A DNA stretch of 29,410 nucleotides from JAUSKF01 sp964355005 (GTDB taxonomy: Bacteria > Patescibacteriota > Minisyncoccia > UBA6257 > WO2-44-18): the NCBI GenBank assembly GCA_964355005.1, contig CAYHBX010000002.1, forward strand, positions 1 through 29,410, written 5' to 3'. Below, one piece after another: positions 13,493 to 21,871 of the stretch. The notes below the pieces were generated by a model. It was not told where the DNA came from. It ran no database searches and saw only the letters and a list, made by a program, of their open reading frames with translations. Position numbers and translations under genes: made by a program. Numbering within the stretch: position 1 is the first letter of the stretch; each line of letters opens with the position of its first letter.

Positions 13493-14827
13493 ATGGATGT
13501 AGGTGTAAAGCTAAAACAAGCGACCCTCTTATTGGGGGATTTTCTCATCTTATACGCGTCTCTCGCGCTCACCCTTTTCATTCGCTATGGAGAAGTGACT
13601 AGGGAGTTGGCTGACGTTCATTTTTGGCCGTTTACGGTCATTTTCCTTATCTGGCTCACCACCTTTTATATCGGCGGTCTTTACGACCTGAAAACGCTCA
13701 AAAACAACGTAGATTTTTATAAGCGCTACATCACCCTGATCCTGGTCAACGGCGTTTTAGCAACGGTCCTATTTTATTTCATCCCGGCCTTCGGCATCAC
13801 CCCAAGAACCAATCTTTTTACCGCTCTGCTGGTCTTCGGATTAAGCAATTATTTCTGGCGAACCTTTTACAACACTCTGCTCGGAGCCGGCGCGCCGGAG
13901 AACCGGATACTGATGGTCGGCTACAACAAAACCATTGAGGAGGCGGTGGAGCAGATCGGCAAAAACCCGCAGCTTGGCTACGAAGTAGCTTTTTGGATGA
14001 AGGACGGCTTACAGGACAAAGAATTCGAACATATCGCCCAGATCATCCTGCAAAATAAGATCAATCTGATCATCGTTCCGGCTCATATCAAGAAAAATTC
14101 TAAAGCCGCCCGCTTGATCTATAAAAACTTGGTGCTGGGAATAGAAGTGATGGACCTGGCGGAACTTTACGAAAAAATCTTTGAAAAAGTTCCGCTGGCG
14201 GAATTGGAAGAGGTCTGGTTTCTGGAAAATCTGGCCAAAAGCCACAAAGTTTACGAATTCATCAAGCGCCCGATCGAAGTTTTTCTGGCAACTATTCTTT
14301 CAATTATCTTGTTGCCGCTCGCCATCATTATCGGAATTTTAGTATCAATAACCTCAAAAGGACCGGCCCTGTTCCAACAAAAACGGAAGGGGAAAAATGA
14401 GCAGGAGTTTACTATTTATAAATTCCGCACAATGCGCGTTGACGCGGAAAAGCAGGGACCACAATGGGCCCAGCCGGGCGACCAACGGGCAACCTGGTTG
14501 GGGAAGATCCTGCGCCGGAGCCACCTGGACGAACTGCCACAGCTTATCAATATAATCCGGGGCGATCTTTCTTTTGTCGGACCGCGCCCGGAGCGACCGG
14601 AGTTCGTCGCGCAACTAAAAAAAGATGTCCCCTATTTTGAACTTCGCCTACTAGTCCGCCCGGGAATCACCGGCTGGGCGCAGATCAACTATAAATACGG
14701 CGCTTCGGTGGAGGATGCCTACGAAAAACTGCAATACGACGTTTACTATCTTAAAAATCGCTCCCTGCCGCTGGATTTCGTTATTCTGCTTCGCACGATC
14801 AAGTATTTGTTCACCAATCTGAAATGA
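13493..14827 (+). CDS. polyprenyl-phosphate sugar phosphotransferase (initiating transferase)
   Basis: Transfers the first sugar phosphate onto undecaprenyl phosphate at the start of surface-polysaccharide synthesis. From the ATG at 13493 the product has 444 residues: about four N-terminal membrane helices, a CoA-binding-like Rossmann domain (RILMVGYNKTIEEAV), a further helix (LATILSIILLPLAIIIGILV), then the catalytic Bac_transf domain: FQQKRKGKNEQEFTIYKFRT, LRRSHLDELPQLINIIRGD, SFVGPRPERPEF, RPGITGWAQINYKYG and YDVYYLKNRS. This matches the WbaP/WcaJ family. The exact sugar cannot be read. The flippase follows in the same direction. Confidence 0.95.
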   Translation: MDVGVKLKQATLLLGDFLILYASLALTLFIRYGEVTRELADVHFWPFTVIFLIWLTTFYIGGLYDLKTLKNNVDFYKRYITLILVNGVLATVLFYFIPAFGITPRTNLFTALLVFGLSNYFWRTFYNTLLGAGAPENRILMVGYNKTIEEAVEQIGKNPQLGYEVAFWMKDGLQDKEFEHIAQIILQNKINLIIVPAHIKKNSKAARLIYKNLVLGIEVMDLAELYEKIFEKVPLAELEEVWFLENLAKSHKVYEFIKRPIEVFLATILSIILLPLAIIIGILVSITSKGPALFQQKRKGKNEQEFTIYKFRTMRVDAEKQGPQWAQPGDQRATWLGKILRRSHLDELPQLINIIRGDLSFVGPRPERPEFVAQLKKDVPYFELRLLVRPGITGWAQINYKYGASVEDAYEKLQYDVYYLKNRSLPLDFVILLRTIKYLFTNLK

Positions 14828-14841
14828 GACTCTAAATCCTG

Positions 14842-14989
14842 AAAAGCGGCGCGGTCGTAAACTCTAAGCACTAAACTCTAAATCCTAAACAATATCAAAA
14901 TTCAAATGTCCGAAATATCAAAAGGGTTGAATTTAGAGTTTTGGTTATTAATAACTTGTTTAGAATTTAGATATTAGAGTTTAGAATTT
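14842..14989 (+). repeat. 148-bp spacer repeat, copy 2
   Basis: A near-identical copy (141 of 148) of the reverse complement of 2739-2886. It starts with the last codons of gap plus stop (AAAAGCGGCGCGGTCGTAA), although no gap gene is here. It sits between the sugar transferase and flippase genes in the same orientation relative to transcription as copy 1. Confidence 0.93.
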
Positions 14990-14997
14990 ATTTAAGT

Positions 14998-16329
14998 ATG
15001 AATATCCTCAAATTTCTTTTTAGTAACGGGACGGCCGGACAGACAATCGCCAAAAACACTTTTTGGTTATTTTTTGGACAGATGACGGGCCGTCTACTGC
15101 GAGCGGTGATCGTAATTTACGCCGCCCGGATTTTAGGCGTCGCCAGCTGGGGAGCTTTTTCTTACGCTCTTGGCGTGGCCGCCTTTTTAACTATTTTTTC
15201 CGACATCGGCATCAACGCCTTGATCACTAAAGAAACCTCCCGCAATCCCGAACTGAAAAATAAATACATCGCTACCGCGTTTTGGACCAAGTTGGTTCTC
15301 CTGACGATCCTAATTGCCGGAGTCGCTGTCGCCTTTCCTTATCTGACCAATATCCCCGAAGCCGCCGCGATTATGCCGATCCTGATCTTTGTGTTCGCTT
15401 TTGATACTTTGCGCGACCTAGGATCGGCGATCAGCCGATCGATGGAAAAAATGGAGATCGAATCTTTGATCGGCGCGTTTACTAATCTAGCGATTGTCAT
15501 ACTGGGAATCATTTTCCTGATTTTAGAGCCCACCAGCCGCGCGTTGGCTTACGCCTATGCAGCCGGTAGCGGGCTGGGACTTTTGGCGATTTGGTTCGTT
15601 CTGCGCCGCCAGATCGGAAATTTTTTCACCAACTTCGATCGAAAATTAGTAAAGGACATCCTCCTGACCGCCTGGCCTTTTGGCTTGATGGGTTTAATGG
15701 GGGCGATCAACTTAAATATCGACATCATTATGGTCGGTTGGCTCGGATCGGCGACCGATGTCGGATATTATTCCGCGGCTCAAAAACCGGTTTTACTGCT
15801 ATACATTCTCCCAACCCTGCTTGCCTCGAGCATCTTCCCGGTTATGGCGCGGATGGCAAAGATCGCGCCGGCGATCATTGTGGCGCTACTGGAAAAAGCG
15901 ATTGCCGGAGTGATATTGCTGGCGATCCCGGTAGTATTGATTGGCTTAATATTTGCCGGACCGATCATCAATTTATTATTTGGCGCCGAATATCTGCCGG
16001 CAGTTGATGCTTTCCGAATCCTAGTGCTGACGGTGCTGGTGGTTTATCCTTCTACCCTGCTCGGCAACGCCATCTTTGCCTTTGACGCGCAAAAAAGCTT
16101 TGTTATCTTCGTGCCAACCTTCGCCGCGTTCAACATCCTCTTCAATTTTATTTTGATTCCGATTATGGGCATCACCGGAGCGGCAACTGCCACTCTCATT
16201 AGCCAAGTGATCGCCAACTTTCTGATCTGGCGCAAAATGAACTCCATTCACAAACTCTCCCTTTTGCCCCAATTTAAGTTCTATTTTAGGCTCTTGACCC
16301 CCGCCCTGTGGCGAGACAAACAATATTAG
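14998..16329 (+). CDS. MOP/MATE-type polysaccharide flippase (Wzx-like)
   Basis: A 443-residue integral membrane protein with about 12-14 helices. It starts with a short amphipathic head and AKNTFWLFFGQMTGRLLRAVIVIYAARILG, which is typical of the polysaccharide-biosynthesis branch of the MOP superfamily (lipid-linked oligosaccharide flippases). Other supporting stretches are GWLGSATDVGYYSAAQKPV and LLFGAEYLPAVDAFRIL, both recurrent in Wzx-like proteins. It should move undecaprenyl-linked sugar units across the membrane and pair functionally with the upstream initiating transferase and the ligase/polymerase gene at 19629-21824. Confidence 0.93.
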   Translation: MNILKFLFSNGTAGQTIAKNTFWLFFGQMTGRLLRAVIVIYAARILGVASWGAFSYALGVAAFLTIFSDIGINALITKETSRNPELKNKYIATAFWTKLVLLTILIAGVAVAFPYLTNIPEAAAIMPILIFVFAFDTLRDLGSAISRSMEKMEIESLIGAFTNLAIVILGIIFLILEPTSRALAYAYAAGSGLGLLAIWFVLRRQIGNFFTNFDRKLVKDILLTAWPFGLMGLMGAINLNIDIIMVGWLGSATDVGYYSAAQKPVLLLYILPTLLASSIFPVMARMAKIAPAIIVALLEKAIAGVILLAIPVVLIGLIFAGPIINLLFGAEYLPAVDAFRILVLTVLVVYPSTLLGNAIFAFDAQKSFVIFVPTFAAFNILFNFILIPIMGITGAATATLISQVIANFLIWRKMNSIHKLSLLPQFKFYFRLLTPALWRDKQY

Positions 16330-16398
16330 TAGCGAATTCGCAGTGCGGACTGACTTATTTCGTTGGTTTCCCTTTGTGAACGAAACCAGGGCGGGGGG

Positions 16399-16427
16399 TT
16401 GACAAAGCCAGTTAGATAGTCTATAAT
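16399..16427 (+). promoter_or_regulatory. consensus sigma70 promoter
   Basis: TTGACA (16399-16404), exactly 17 nt, TATAAT (16422-16427): a full consensus promoter. Predicted start is near 16434, giving a leader of about 68 nt before the gene at 16502. It lies in the 172-nt gap after the flippase gene. Confidence 0.95.
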
Positions 16428-16501
16428 TGTGGATAGTTAATCCCAAGCATTGTGCGAGGGATTCAAACCTTCAAAAACAACACAAAGAAAGAGGTGACTA
16501 C

Positions 16502-16759
16502 ATGGCTCCCAATCCGAAGAGCGCCGGAGGATTTATCAATTGGACAATCAAGCGCGCGATAGAGATAGCGATTCTACTATCTCTAACTCTGTACTGGCAG
16601 TGGACGGGATACGTCGGGCTGGTTTGCTGGATCTTAATAGGAACCTTATGCGCTATGGCTGTGACCGTCGGCTTCGGGCTGATCCAGCGGCGAGCAGACG
16701 ACCGGAGGTTCCGGGAATTAATGCGTCAGCACGATGAGAATCCCTCGCCCCCCAGCTAA
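16502..16759 (+). CDS. 85-residue two-helix membrane protein, unknown
   Basis: The ATG at 16502 follows AAAGAGGTG with 6-7 nt spacing. The protein has two hydrophobic helices (AIEIAILLSLTLYWQW and VGLVCWILIGTLCAMAVTVGFGLI), a short N-terminal polar segment, and a charged, Arg-rich C-terminus (QRRADDRRFRELMRQHDEN) ending PSPPS. No family recognised. Topology is probably hairpin-like with both ends in the cytoplasm. It forms a single-gene unit with a perfect consensus promoter and a strong terminator, so it is probably highly expressed. Its stop codon lies in the loop of the terminator hairpin. Confidence 0.8.
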   Translation: MAPNPKSAGGFINWTIKRAIEIAILLSLTLYWQWTGYVGLVCWILIGTLCAMAVTVGFGLIQRRADDRRFRELMRQHDENPSPPS

Positions 16760-16774
16760 CCGCTGGGGGTTTTT
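16749..16774 (+). terminator. terminator whose loop contains the stop codon
   Basis: Stem CCCCCAGC (16749-16756) and GCTGGGGG (16762-16769), loop TAACC, followed by TTTTTG. The TAA stop of the 85-residue gene is the first three bases of the loop, so a terminating ribosome would sit on the hairpin. Confidence 0.93.
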
Positions 16775-16792
16775 GTTTGCCGAATTGAACAA

Positions 16793-16938
16793 AGCGAGGC
16801 GACTCTCTTTTAAGGAACATCTCGGAGGCGGTTGAGCTTGGCTCGTTCGCTATCTCCGAACGAACAACCGCCGAGAGCGAAGAAAAATCGGCCGCAGGAG
16901 CCGATTTATTCTGTTTCCGAGAAAGAGAGACGCCGAGC
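16793..16938 (-). other. nested inverted repeats in the intergenic region
   Basis: No gene between 16775 and 16940. Three nested pairs are visible: outer GCGAGGCGACTCTCTTTT with AAAGAGAGACGCCGAGC (imperfect), middle CTCGG-AGG-CGGTTG with CAACCGCCGAG, and inner TCGTTCG with CGAACGA. The inner hairpin spans about 16821-16876. It would be the 3' untranslated region of the nucleotidyltransferase gene. Confidence 0.6.
16881..16907 (-). terminator. probable terminator after the nucleotidyltransferase gene
   Basis: Stem AAATCGGC (16885-16892) with GCCGATTT (16900-16907), seven-base loop, followed on the minus strand by TTTTTCTTCG. Confidence 0.7.
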
Positions 16939-16940
16939 CC

Positions 16941-17666
16941 CTACCATTCCTTAATCGCTTTTTCCCACCGACTAAACGTCCCACAATCAAACCATTTCCC
17001 GTTTTTAACTTTATAGCCGGCCAGCTTTCCAGCGGCGGCAACTTTCGGGAAAATATCCTTTTCGATCATCAAAAATCCTTTTGACCAATCGGCATATTGA
17101 AAAATCTCCGGCTCTAAAATATAAAGCCCCGAGGAAATAAAATTGGACGGAGGATTCACCGGCTTTTCAAGAAAGGAAGTGATCCGACAAACAGGGCTTG
17201 CCCCATACTTATCTTCGATAAGTGTGGGGACGCCGTAGTCAGACGGGTTCTCTACTTCCACCAAAGCAATAGTCGCCGCCGGTTTGGCCGGATTTTCTTT
17301 ATGAGCTTTGACCAATGCCAACAGGTCAAAATCTTTCAATTCATCACCGTTAGACAAGATGAACGGCTCATTGAGACGCTCTTTGACAATCTTCAGGCCA
17401 CCAAAAGTCCCAAGTGGCTCCGGCTCCACGACCAATTCCAAATTTGCCGGAACTTCCTTCTCATAGCGTTTCTGCCACCACTGATAATCCTCCAGATGAT
17501 TTTTGTTAATCAAAATAGTCGGCTGGTCTATGCCGTGTTTCTTAAATAAATCCAACAGGTGATTCAAGATCGGACGGCGCTTCACGGTTAACAGGGGCTT
17601 TGGCATTTCCAAAGTCACCGGATGCAACCGGGTCCCCAGACCGCCAGCTAGAATAACGACTCTCAT
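16941..17666 (-). CDS. sugar-1-phosphate nucleotidyltransferase
   Basis: Makes a nucleotide-activated sugar from NTP and sugar 1-phosphate. I choose the ATG at 17666 because it places the signature VVILAGGLGTRLHPVTLEMPKPLL at residue 3. The 241-residue single GT-A-like domain also shows EPLGTFGGL, ILSNGDELKDFD (metal Asp), FLEKP and SSGLYILEPEIF. It belongs to the glucose-1-phosphate thymidylyl/mannose-1-phosphate guanylyl family; the base and sugar cannot be read, and it lacks the C-terminal beta-helix of bifunctional forms. TATAGT ends 7 nt before the ATG, again pointing to leaderless mRNA. It probably feeds the surface-glycan pathway. Confidence 0.93.
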   Translation of the reverse strand: MRVVILAGGLGTRLHPVTLEMPKPLLTVKRRPILNHLLDLFKKHGIDQPTILINKNHLEDYQWWQKRYEKEVPANLELVVEPEPLGTFGGLKIVKERLNEPFILSNGDELKDFDLLALVKAHKENPAKPAATIALVEVENPSDYGVPTLIEDKYGASPVCRITSFLEKPVNPPSNFISSGLYILEPEIFQYADWSKGFLMIEKDIFPKVAAAGKLAGYKVKNGKWFDCGTFSRWEKAIKEW

Positions 17667-17680
17667 ATATTTGACTATAG

Positions 17681-17724
17681 AGTAAACAAAAACCGAGCAC
17701 ATAACAAGTTATGCGCTCGGTTTT
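17681..17724 (-). terminator. intrinsic terminator after the PG-binding gene
   Basis: Stem AAAACCGAGC (17689-17698) with GCTCGGTTTT (17715-17724), extended by an inner CATAAC/GTTATG stem (17700-17705, 17708-17713), followed on the minus strand by TTTTTGTTTACT. It lies directly against the start region of the nucleotidyltransferase gene. Confidence 0.92.
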
Positions 17725-17727
17725 CCC

Positions 17728-18693
17728 TTAGTAAGTCTTTTTCGAAGCGTTCAGTTGCGCTTGCAATTCTTGCAGTTGCTTCAAAAGGGCTTGAAGCTGG
17801 GCCTGCTGGCTCTGGACGGCATTAGAACTCGGAGCTGGCGCCGGAGCGGCGGCGGCCGGAGCAACAGAAGCCGGAGTAGATGCCGGAACGCCGGAACCAA
17901 ATACTTCTTTCAATTTAGCTCGAGTTTTGGGTCCCAAAGTTCCGTTGCCGGGGTCAGTCGCTTTCTTGATAACTCCATATTTGAGCTGGAATTTACGAAT
18001 GGCGGCTTTGGTTAAGTTACCTAAATATCCGGTAACTTGGCCCTCCGGATAAATCTCCTTGTCGGTAGCAAGTAATTGTTGCAATCGTTTAACATCGTCG
18101 CCTTTTGAGCCGACGCTGAGATTCTTATTAAACACCGGAGAAACCAACTGCGCCGGAGCGGCCGCCACAGTCGCCGCCGGAGTTGTAGCTACGATCAAAG
18201 AGGCTACCGGGGGGACGGGCGTGGGCGCTGGAGTCGGGACCGGGGTCGGAGTTGGAGTTGGAGTTGGCTCCGGAGCGGGCGCCGGAGATCCACCGCCACC
18301 TCCTCCACCACCACCAGTGCCGGGAACAACGCAAGTTCCGGACAAGGGCGTTATGGTAATAGTTTCAGCTCCGGTCGTGGTAATACCCAAAGAAGAAGAG
18401 GAGCTACCACAGGTAAAACTAGCGATAGCGCTTCCAATGGAATAAGTGAAAGTACGCCGATCGGCAGAAGTAATATCTATTTGTGAACTGGCCTGCAAGG
18501 TAGCATCAATAGAACCGGCGTTAACCGTCAGGGTTTCAACTTTGCCGTTTTCAACGGTCAGAGTAATTTCCGATCCGCTGATAGTAAGAACAATGCTGGA
18601 ACCACTGGTAAGCTGAACATCGTCAAACGCCGCGAGCGCAATAAGCGGAGACAACAGGGCAAAAACCGATAAAGTTGTTAGAACTTTTTTCAT
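17728..18693 (-). CDS. secreted protein with PG_binding_1 domain
   Basis: A 321-residue exported protein. The signal peptide MKKVLTTLSVFALLSPLIALA is probably cleaved after ALA. Residues 22-120 are Thr/Ser/Gly-rich and likely beta structure, with one Cys pair. A run of nine Gly and a Pro-Thr linker (about 126-164) follow. A peptidoglycan-binding domain (about 190-268) shows NLSVGSKGDDVKRLQQLL, GYLGNLTKAAIRKFQLKYG and GTLGPKTRAKL. The tail is Ala/Pro-rich and ends in a Gln/Leu-rich coiled coil. Such proteins are common on CPR cell surfaces. It lies 28 nt after the repeat-bearing surface protein gene and shares its promoter. Confidence 0.92.
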   Translation of the reverse strand: MKKVLTTLSVFALLSPLIALAAFDDVQLTSGSSIVLTISGSEITLTVENGKVETLTVNAGSIDATLQASSQIDITSADRRTFTYSIGSAIASFTCGSSSSSLGITTTGAETITITPLSGTCVVPGTGGGGGGGGGSPAPAPEPTPTPTPTPVPTPAPTPVPPVASLIVATTPAATVAAAPAQLVSPVFNKNLSVGSKGDDVKRLQQLLATDKEIYPEGQVTGYLGNLTKAAIRKFQLKYGVIKKATDPGNGTLGPKTRAKLKEVFGSGVPASTPASVAPAAAAPAPAPSSNAVQSQQAQLQALLKQLQELQAQLNASKKTY

Positions 18694-18721
18694 TGAATTA
18701 TATTAAGCTCTTAAAGAAACT

Positions 18722-19531
18722 TTATGGGGCTGGGCAAGCAATCACCTTGCCAACCAAGTTGATCGTGCCTTCTGCGTCTTGGTTTCGCTTGTCCGCGATG
18801 ATGATTATGCAACCACTGCCATCAGCGGAAGCAAGAACGATCGAAGAACCAACCGACGCGCCTCCGGCCAAAAAGAGGGTCGTAGAAGCAGAACCGGCAC
18901 CCACGGAAATAATCGGAGTCGTGTCCCCTTCAACGGCCGGAGAGGAGGTGGTCGCGATAGTAATATTATTACCGCTCCGATTAATCCGCAGAGTGTCACC
19001 ATCAACTTCCAACCCTCCGTCAAAAGTTGAGGTCGCGGTGGTGCTGGTAGCGTTCAAGAAAGAAGTGTAGATAAAATTACTCACTATCATACTACCGTTA
19101 ATACCCAATCCGCCCTTATCGAGGGTGTCAGAAACGGTGGTTGTTCCCAAACCTAACTGACCCATTAACCAAGAATCTTTCGTGGTTGATGTGGCAGTCA
19201 AGTAATTAGCCGACATAAAATCATCAACAATCACCCCTCCCTTAACTCCCAAAATCGCTCCCGGCGCAGTAGTGCCCAATCCCAAACCACCACCCATTAA
19301 CCATGAGGGATTGGAGGAGGTTGCGACAAAATAATCAGCTAACGCAAAACCATCGACTAAAACTCCACCTTTTACGCCGAGCGCCGCGCCGGGAGTGGCA
19401 GTAGCCACACCTACGCTGTCAGCGTCAATATAGGTGACCGCCGACGCGATCAAGGTTACCGAAAAAACCGCTATCGCAACGGATATTAAGAACGACCAGA
19501 CCTGCTTTTTATTATTGAAAACAGAAACCAT
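18722..19531 (-). CDS. anchored surface protein with three 44-residue repeats
   Basis: The 269-residue protein begins with a hydrophobic helix (about residues 12-33). Three tandem repeats with a 44-residue period follow, starting near residues 39, 83 and 127. Each has a core like GLGTTAPGAILGVKGGVIVD followed by a (Y/F)LxATSTT-type segment and WLMG. The first two are very similar and the third is diverged. The C-terminal third (TLRINRSGNNITIATTSS, GCIIIIADKRNQDAEGTINLVGKVIACPAP read in parts) has a Cys pair. The pattern resembles fibre or stalk repeats of CPR surface proteins. No enzymatic motif is seen. The gene heads an operon with the PG-binding protein. Confidence 0.82.
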   Translation of the reverse strand: MVSVFNNKKQVWSFLISVAIAVFSVTLIASAVTYIDADSVGVATATPGAALGVKGGVLVDGFALADYFVATSSNPSWLMGGGLGLGTTAPGAILGVKGGVIVDDFMSANYLTATSTTKDSWLMGQLGLGTTTVSDTLDKGGLGINGSMIVSNFIYTSFLNATSTTATSTFDGGLEVDGDTLRINRSGNNITIATTSSPAVEGDTTPIISVGAGSASTTLFLAGGASVGSSIVLASADGSGCIIIIADKRNQDAEGTINLVGKVIACPAP

Positions 19532-19571
19532 TTTAATTTAGATTATTTTTTATAAAAATTTCGACCCCTTA

Positions 19572-19600
19572 ATTATAATGATACGAGCAAAATGCCGCAA
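19572..19600 (-). promoter_or_regulatory. promoter of the surface-protein operon
   Basis: Minus strand TTGCGG (19600-19595), 17-nt spacer, TATAAT (19577-19572). The ~34-nt leader is almost only A and T and has no Shine-Dalgarno before the ATG at 19531. Confidence 0.75.
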
Positions 19601-19628
19601 GTCTGAATGTGCATAACTCCCAAGGAGG

Positions 19629-21824
19629 CTAATTGGTTAGCTGATCTTTAAGCTCTTTAACTACCGATTGATAAGCCGTTTCGATTCCGTATTTCTCAAC
19701 ATCAGGCTCCAGTTTAAGCAGAAAATCGTAGACAAGTCTGGCGTTTTTCGGCTGGCCCACTCGCATATATACCTCAAAAATCTTCTTGAGATCGTTAATG
19801 AAATTCCACAAAGGAGCATGGGGCAATTTCTTATCCACCGAATTCAAGCGGATCTTATTCAAGTCATCTACCACCTTTGAGACAATGTCATTTCGGCCCA
19901 GGAAAATACCAATGGTAGCCAGATTGAGTTGGGCTTCCCGATAAGAAGGCTCCAACTCAACCGCTTTTTCCAACACTTCCAAGGCCTTGTCGGTTTCTCC
20001 GGTCAATAAATAATTGTCGGCACGCAAGAAAAGGATTTGCTGCTTCCTCGGACTCAACTGTTGAGCGATCTGTAAATGTTCACGGGATTTAATGAAATAA
20101 CTAGAATCCAATGATCGGCCGGCTTGATAAAGATTGGCCAGCATCAAGTGCAAGCGAATACCGGCAGGATGCCTTTCCAAATATTTTTCCATCTCTTCAA
20201 CGGAGTACTGCACGAAGGATTTTTTGGTCTCCGCCGGAAAACCATTTTGCCCGATCAACAATCCCGTCACCCTGGCTAATTGCTCTAAAGTTTCACCATT
20301 GGCAAACGTATTCTTGGCTAAAGCATCCTTAAAAGCATCAAGCGATTGCTGCAGCGGATCATTCTGTGACGCGGTAGCTTTTAAGGCGAGGATAATCCCT
20401 TGCCCTTGAGCCATCGGCTTCAAATTGAGAAAATAGATCGCCCCTGCTGCCAATAACAATCCGGCCGTCAAGGCCACCCGTGAAGGAATAACCCTGTCTC
20501 CGGTATCCGCCACTGCTGAATTGTCTCCGGAAGACTCTACGTACAGGCGGTTCAAATAAGCCATTACACCGAAGAATAGGACGTAGGTATTGAAATTATC
20601 GAACACGAATAGATTCTGGAAAAAATAAGCTACGATCGCCACTGCCGTCAGGATCGCTTCTCTAATTCCCAAAACTCCCCGCTTGGCAAGTTTGAATATG
20701 TAATAGAATAGAACGCCAAACAAAGACAGGTACGCCAACAAACCCAATATGCCTCCATTTAGTAGCCATTCAAAAATTATATTGTGCGGCCGGTCAAACC
20801 AAGGTTCCTGGTCATAAAGTTTCGGGTCGAAATATTTTGAAAACGCGTAAATAAAATTTTCCTGTCCCCAGCCTAGGATCGGATGCTCCTTAAATGCCTG
20901 CAACCCGATATTCCAAATCAGAAACCGAGATTTGATAGTTCGCTCGCCCAGAGAAATTGAAGTCAGTCGGGAAAGCACCGCGTTGTTTTGGATCAAGCTG
21001 GTATTGCGAATAGCCAATAAAGCGACGGGCAAAACAACCATGGCCACTAGAAGTCCGGCGATAATTTTCCGAACCTTAAATTCGCCTACACCGGACGGCT
21101 TAATGAAAATCAGATACAAAATTAGAAATAATGGTATCGCGACCGCCAAGGACAACGCCGCTCCGCGGGTAGCCGTGAAGAACATTATCAAAAAGAAGAA
21201 GGCAACCGAAGCGCCGTAAAAATATTTCAAAACTTTCGTGCCGGTATTGGCCAACAAGATTAAAGCCATAGTAATAACCAATGTCAGATAAGCCGCCAGA
21301 TAGGTCGGGTTGCCTATCGTGCCATCAATACGGAAACCGCCTCCTTGAATCGCCTCCTTGAGACCCAGCAATTGCAGAACGCCATAAAAACCGACTGCGA
21401 TGCCGGCAACTACTACTGCGTTAAAAAGCTGGAGCCATTCCTGCTTAGTCCGGAAGACATTAGTTATTACCAAAAAATAAGCCGCCAAATGCAAGATCAT
21501 CATATAGCCCTCCATTCGCTCCAAGCGCGACCAGAAACTGCCAGAAGGATCAACGCCAAGTAAATTGGCTAATCCGATCACGCCGACAAACACCAAAAGC
21601 GCGATCGTCATCGGGCTCATTTTGGGCCGGTATTCCTTTTTCAGAACCGCCAGCGCCGCCCACAAAACAAAGGCCAATTCCACCAGTATCCGGAAAGCAA
21701 AATTTCTTCCGGTAATATACGGGAAAAACATTGAAGTGGAGATCCAAAGCGACAAAAACGGAATTACAAAAATCAGAGCCTTAATGCTCCAGACGTAGTA
21801 CTGCTTCAGGGTTTGAGTATTCAC
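19629..21824 (-). CDS. O-antigen ligase/polymerase (Wzy_C) with C-terminal TPRs
   Basis: A 731-residue membrane protein starting with GTG. Roughly residues 1-470 hold about 12 helices with a Wzy_C (PF04932) region: ATRGAALSLAVAIPLF, then a periplasmic loop containing GWGQENFIYAFSKYFDP and WFDRPHNIIFEWLLNGGILG, whose Arg and His are typical of WaaL/Wzy enzymes. The C-terminal ~250 residues are extracytoplasmic with TPR-like helices (ILFLRADNYLLTGETDKALE, VLEKAVELEPSYREAQLNLA). It should polymerise or ligate undecaprenyl-linked glycans, or glycosylate surface proteins. Such TPR-extended ligases are common in CPR. It fits with the transferase and flippase genes here. Confidence 0.92.
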   Translation of the reverse strand: MNTQTLKQYYVWSIKALIFVIPFLSLWISTSMFFPYITGRNFAFRILVELAFVLWAALAVLKKEYRPKMSPMTIALLVFVGVIGLANLLGVDPSGSFWSRLERMEGYMMILHLAAYFLVITNVFRTKQEWLQLFNAVVVAGIAVGFYGVLQLLGLKEAIQGGGFRIDGTIGNPTYLAAYLTLVITMALILLANTGTKVLKYFYGASVAFFFLIMFFTATRGAALSLAVAIPLFLILYLIFIKPSGVGEFKVRKIIAGLLVAMVVLPVALLAIRNTSLIQNNAVLSRLTSISLGERTIKSRFLIWNIGLQAFKEHPILGWGQENFIYAFSKYFDPKLYDQEPWFDRPHNIIFEWLLNGGILGLLAYLSLFGVLFYYIFKLAKRGVLGIREAILTAVAIVAYFFQNLFVFDNFNTYVLFFGVMAYLNRLYVESSGDNSAVADTGDRVIPSRVALTAGLLLAAGAIYFLNLKPMAQGQGIILALKATASQNDPLQQSLDAFKDALAKNTFANGETLEQLARVTGLLIGQNGFPAETKKSFVQYSVEEMEKYLERHPAGIRLHLMLANLYQAGRSLDSSYFIKSREHLQIAQQLSPRKQQILFLRADNYLLTGETDKALEVLEKAVELEPSYREAQLNLATIGIFLGRNDIVSKVVDDLNKIRLNSVDKKLPHAPLWNFINDLKKIFEVYMRVGQPKNARLVYDFLLKLEPDVEKYGIETAYQSVVKELKDQLTN

Positions 21825-21871
21825 GGGGTTAGTTTTTAATGTTCGTAAAGTACTTTATAACTTTATGAGCC

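Noticed and set aside
16360..16385. Hairpin GGTTTC/GAAACC after the flippase gene as a terminator
   Set aside because: Short stem with a large loop and no T run; not enough to call.
18059..18445. Plus-strand Gly-rich frame opposite the PG-binding protein
   Set aside because: Same artefact: reverse strand of the poly-Gly and Pro-Thr linker.
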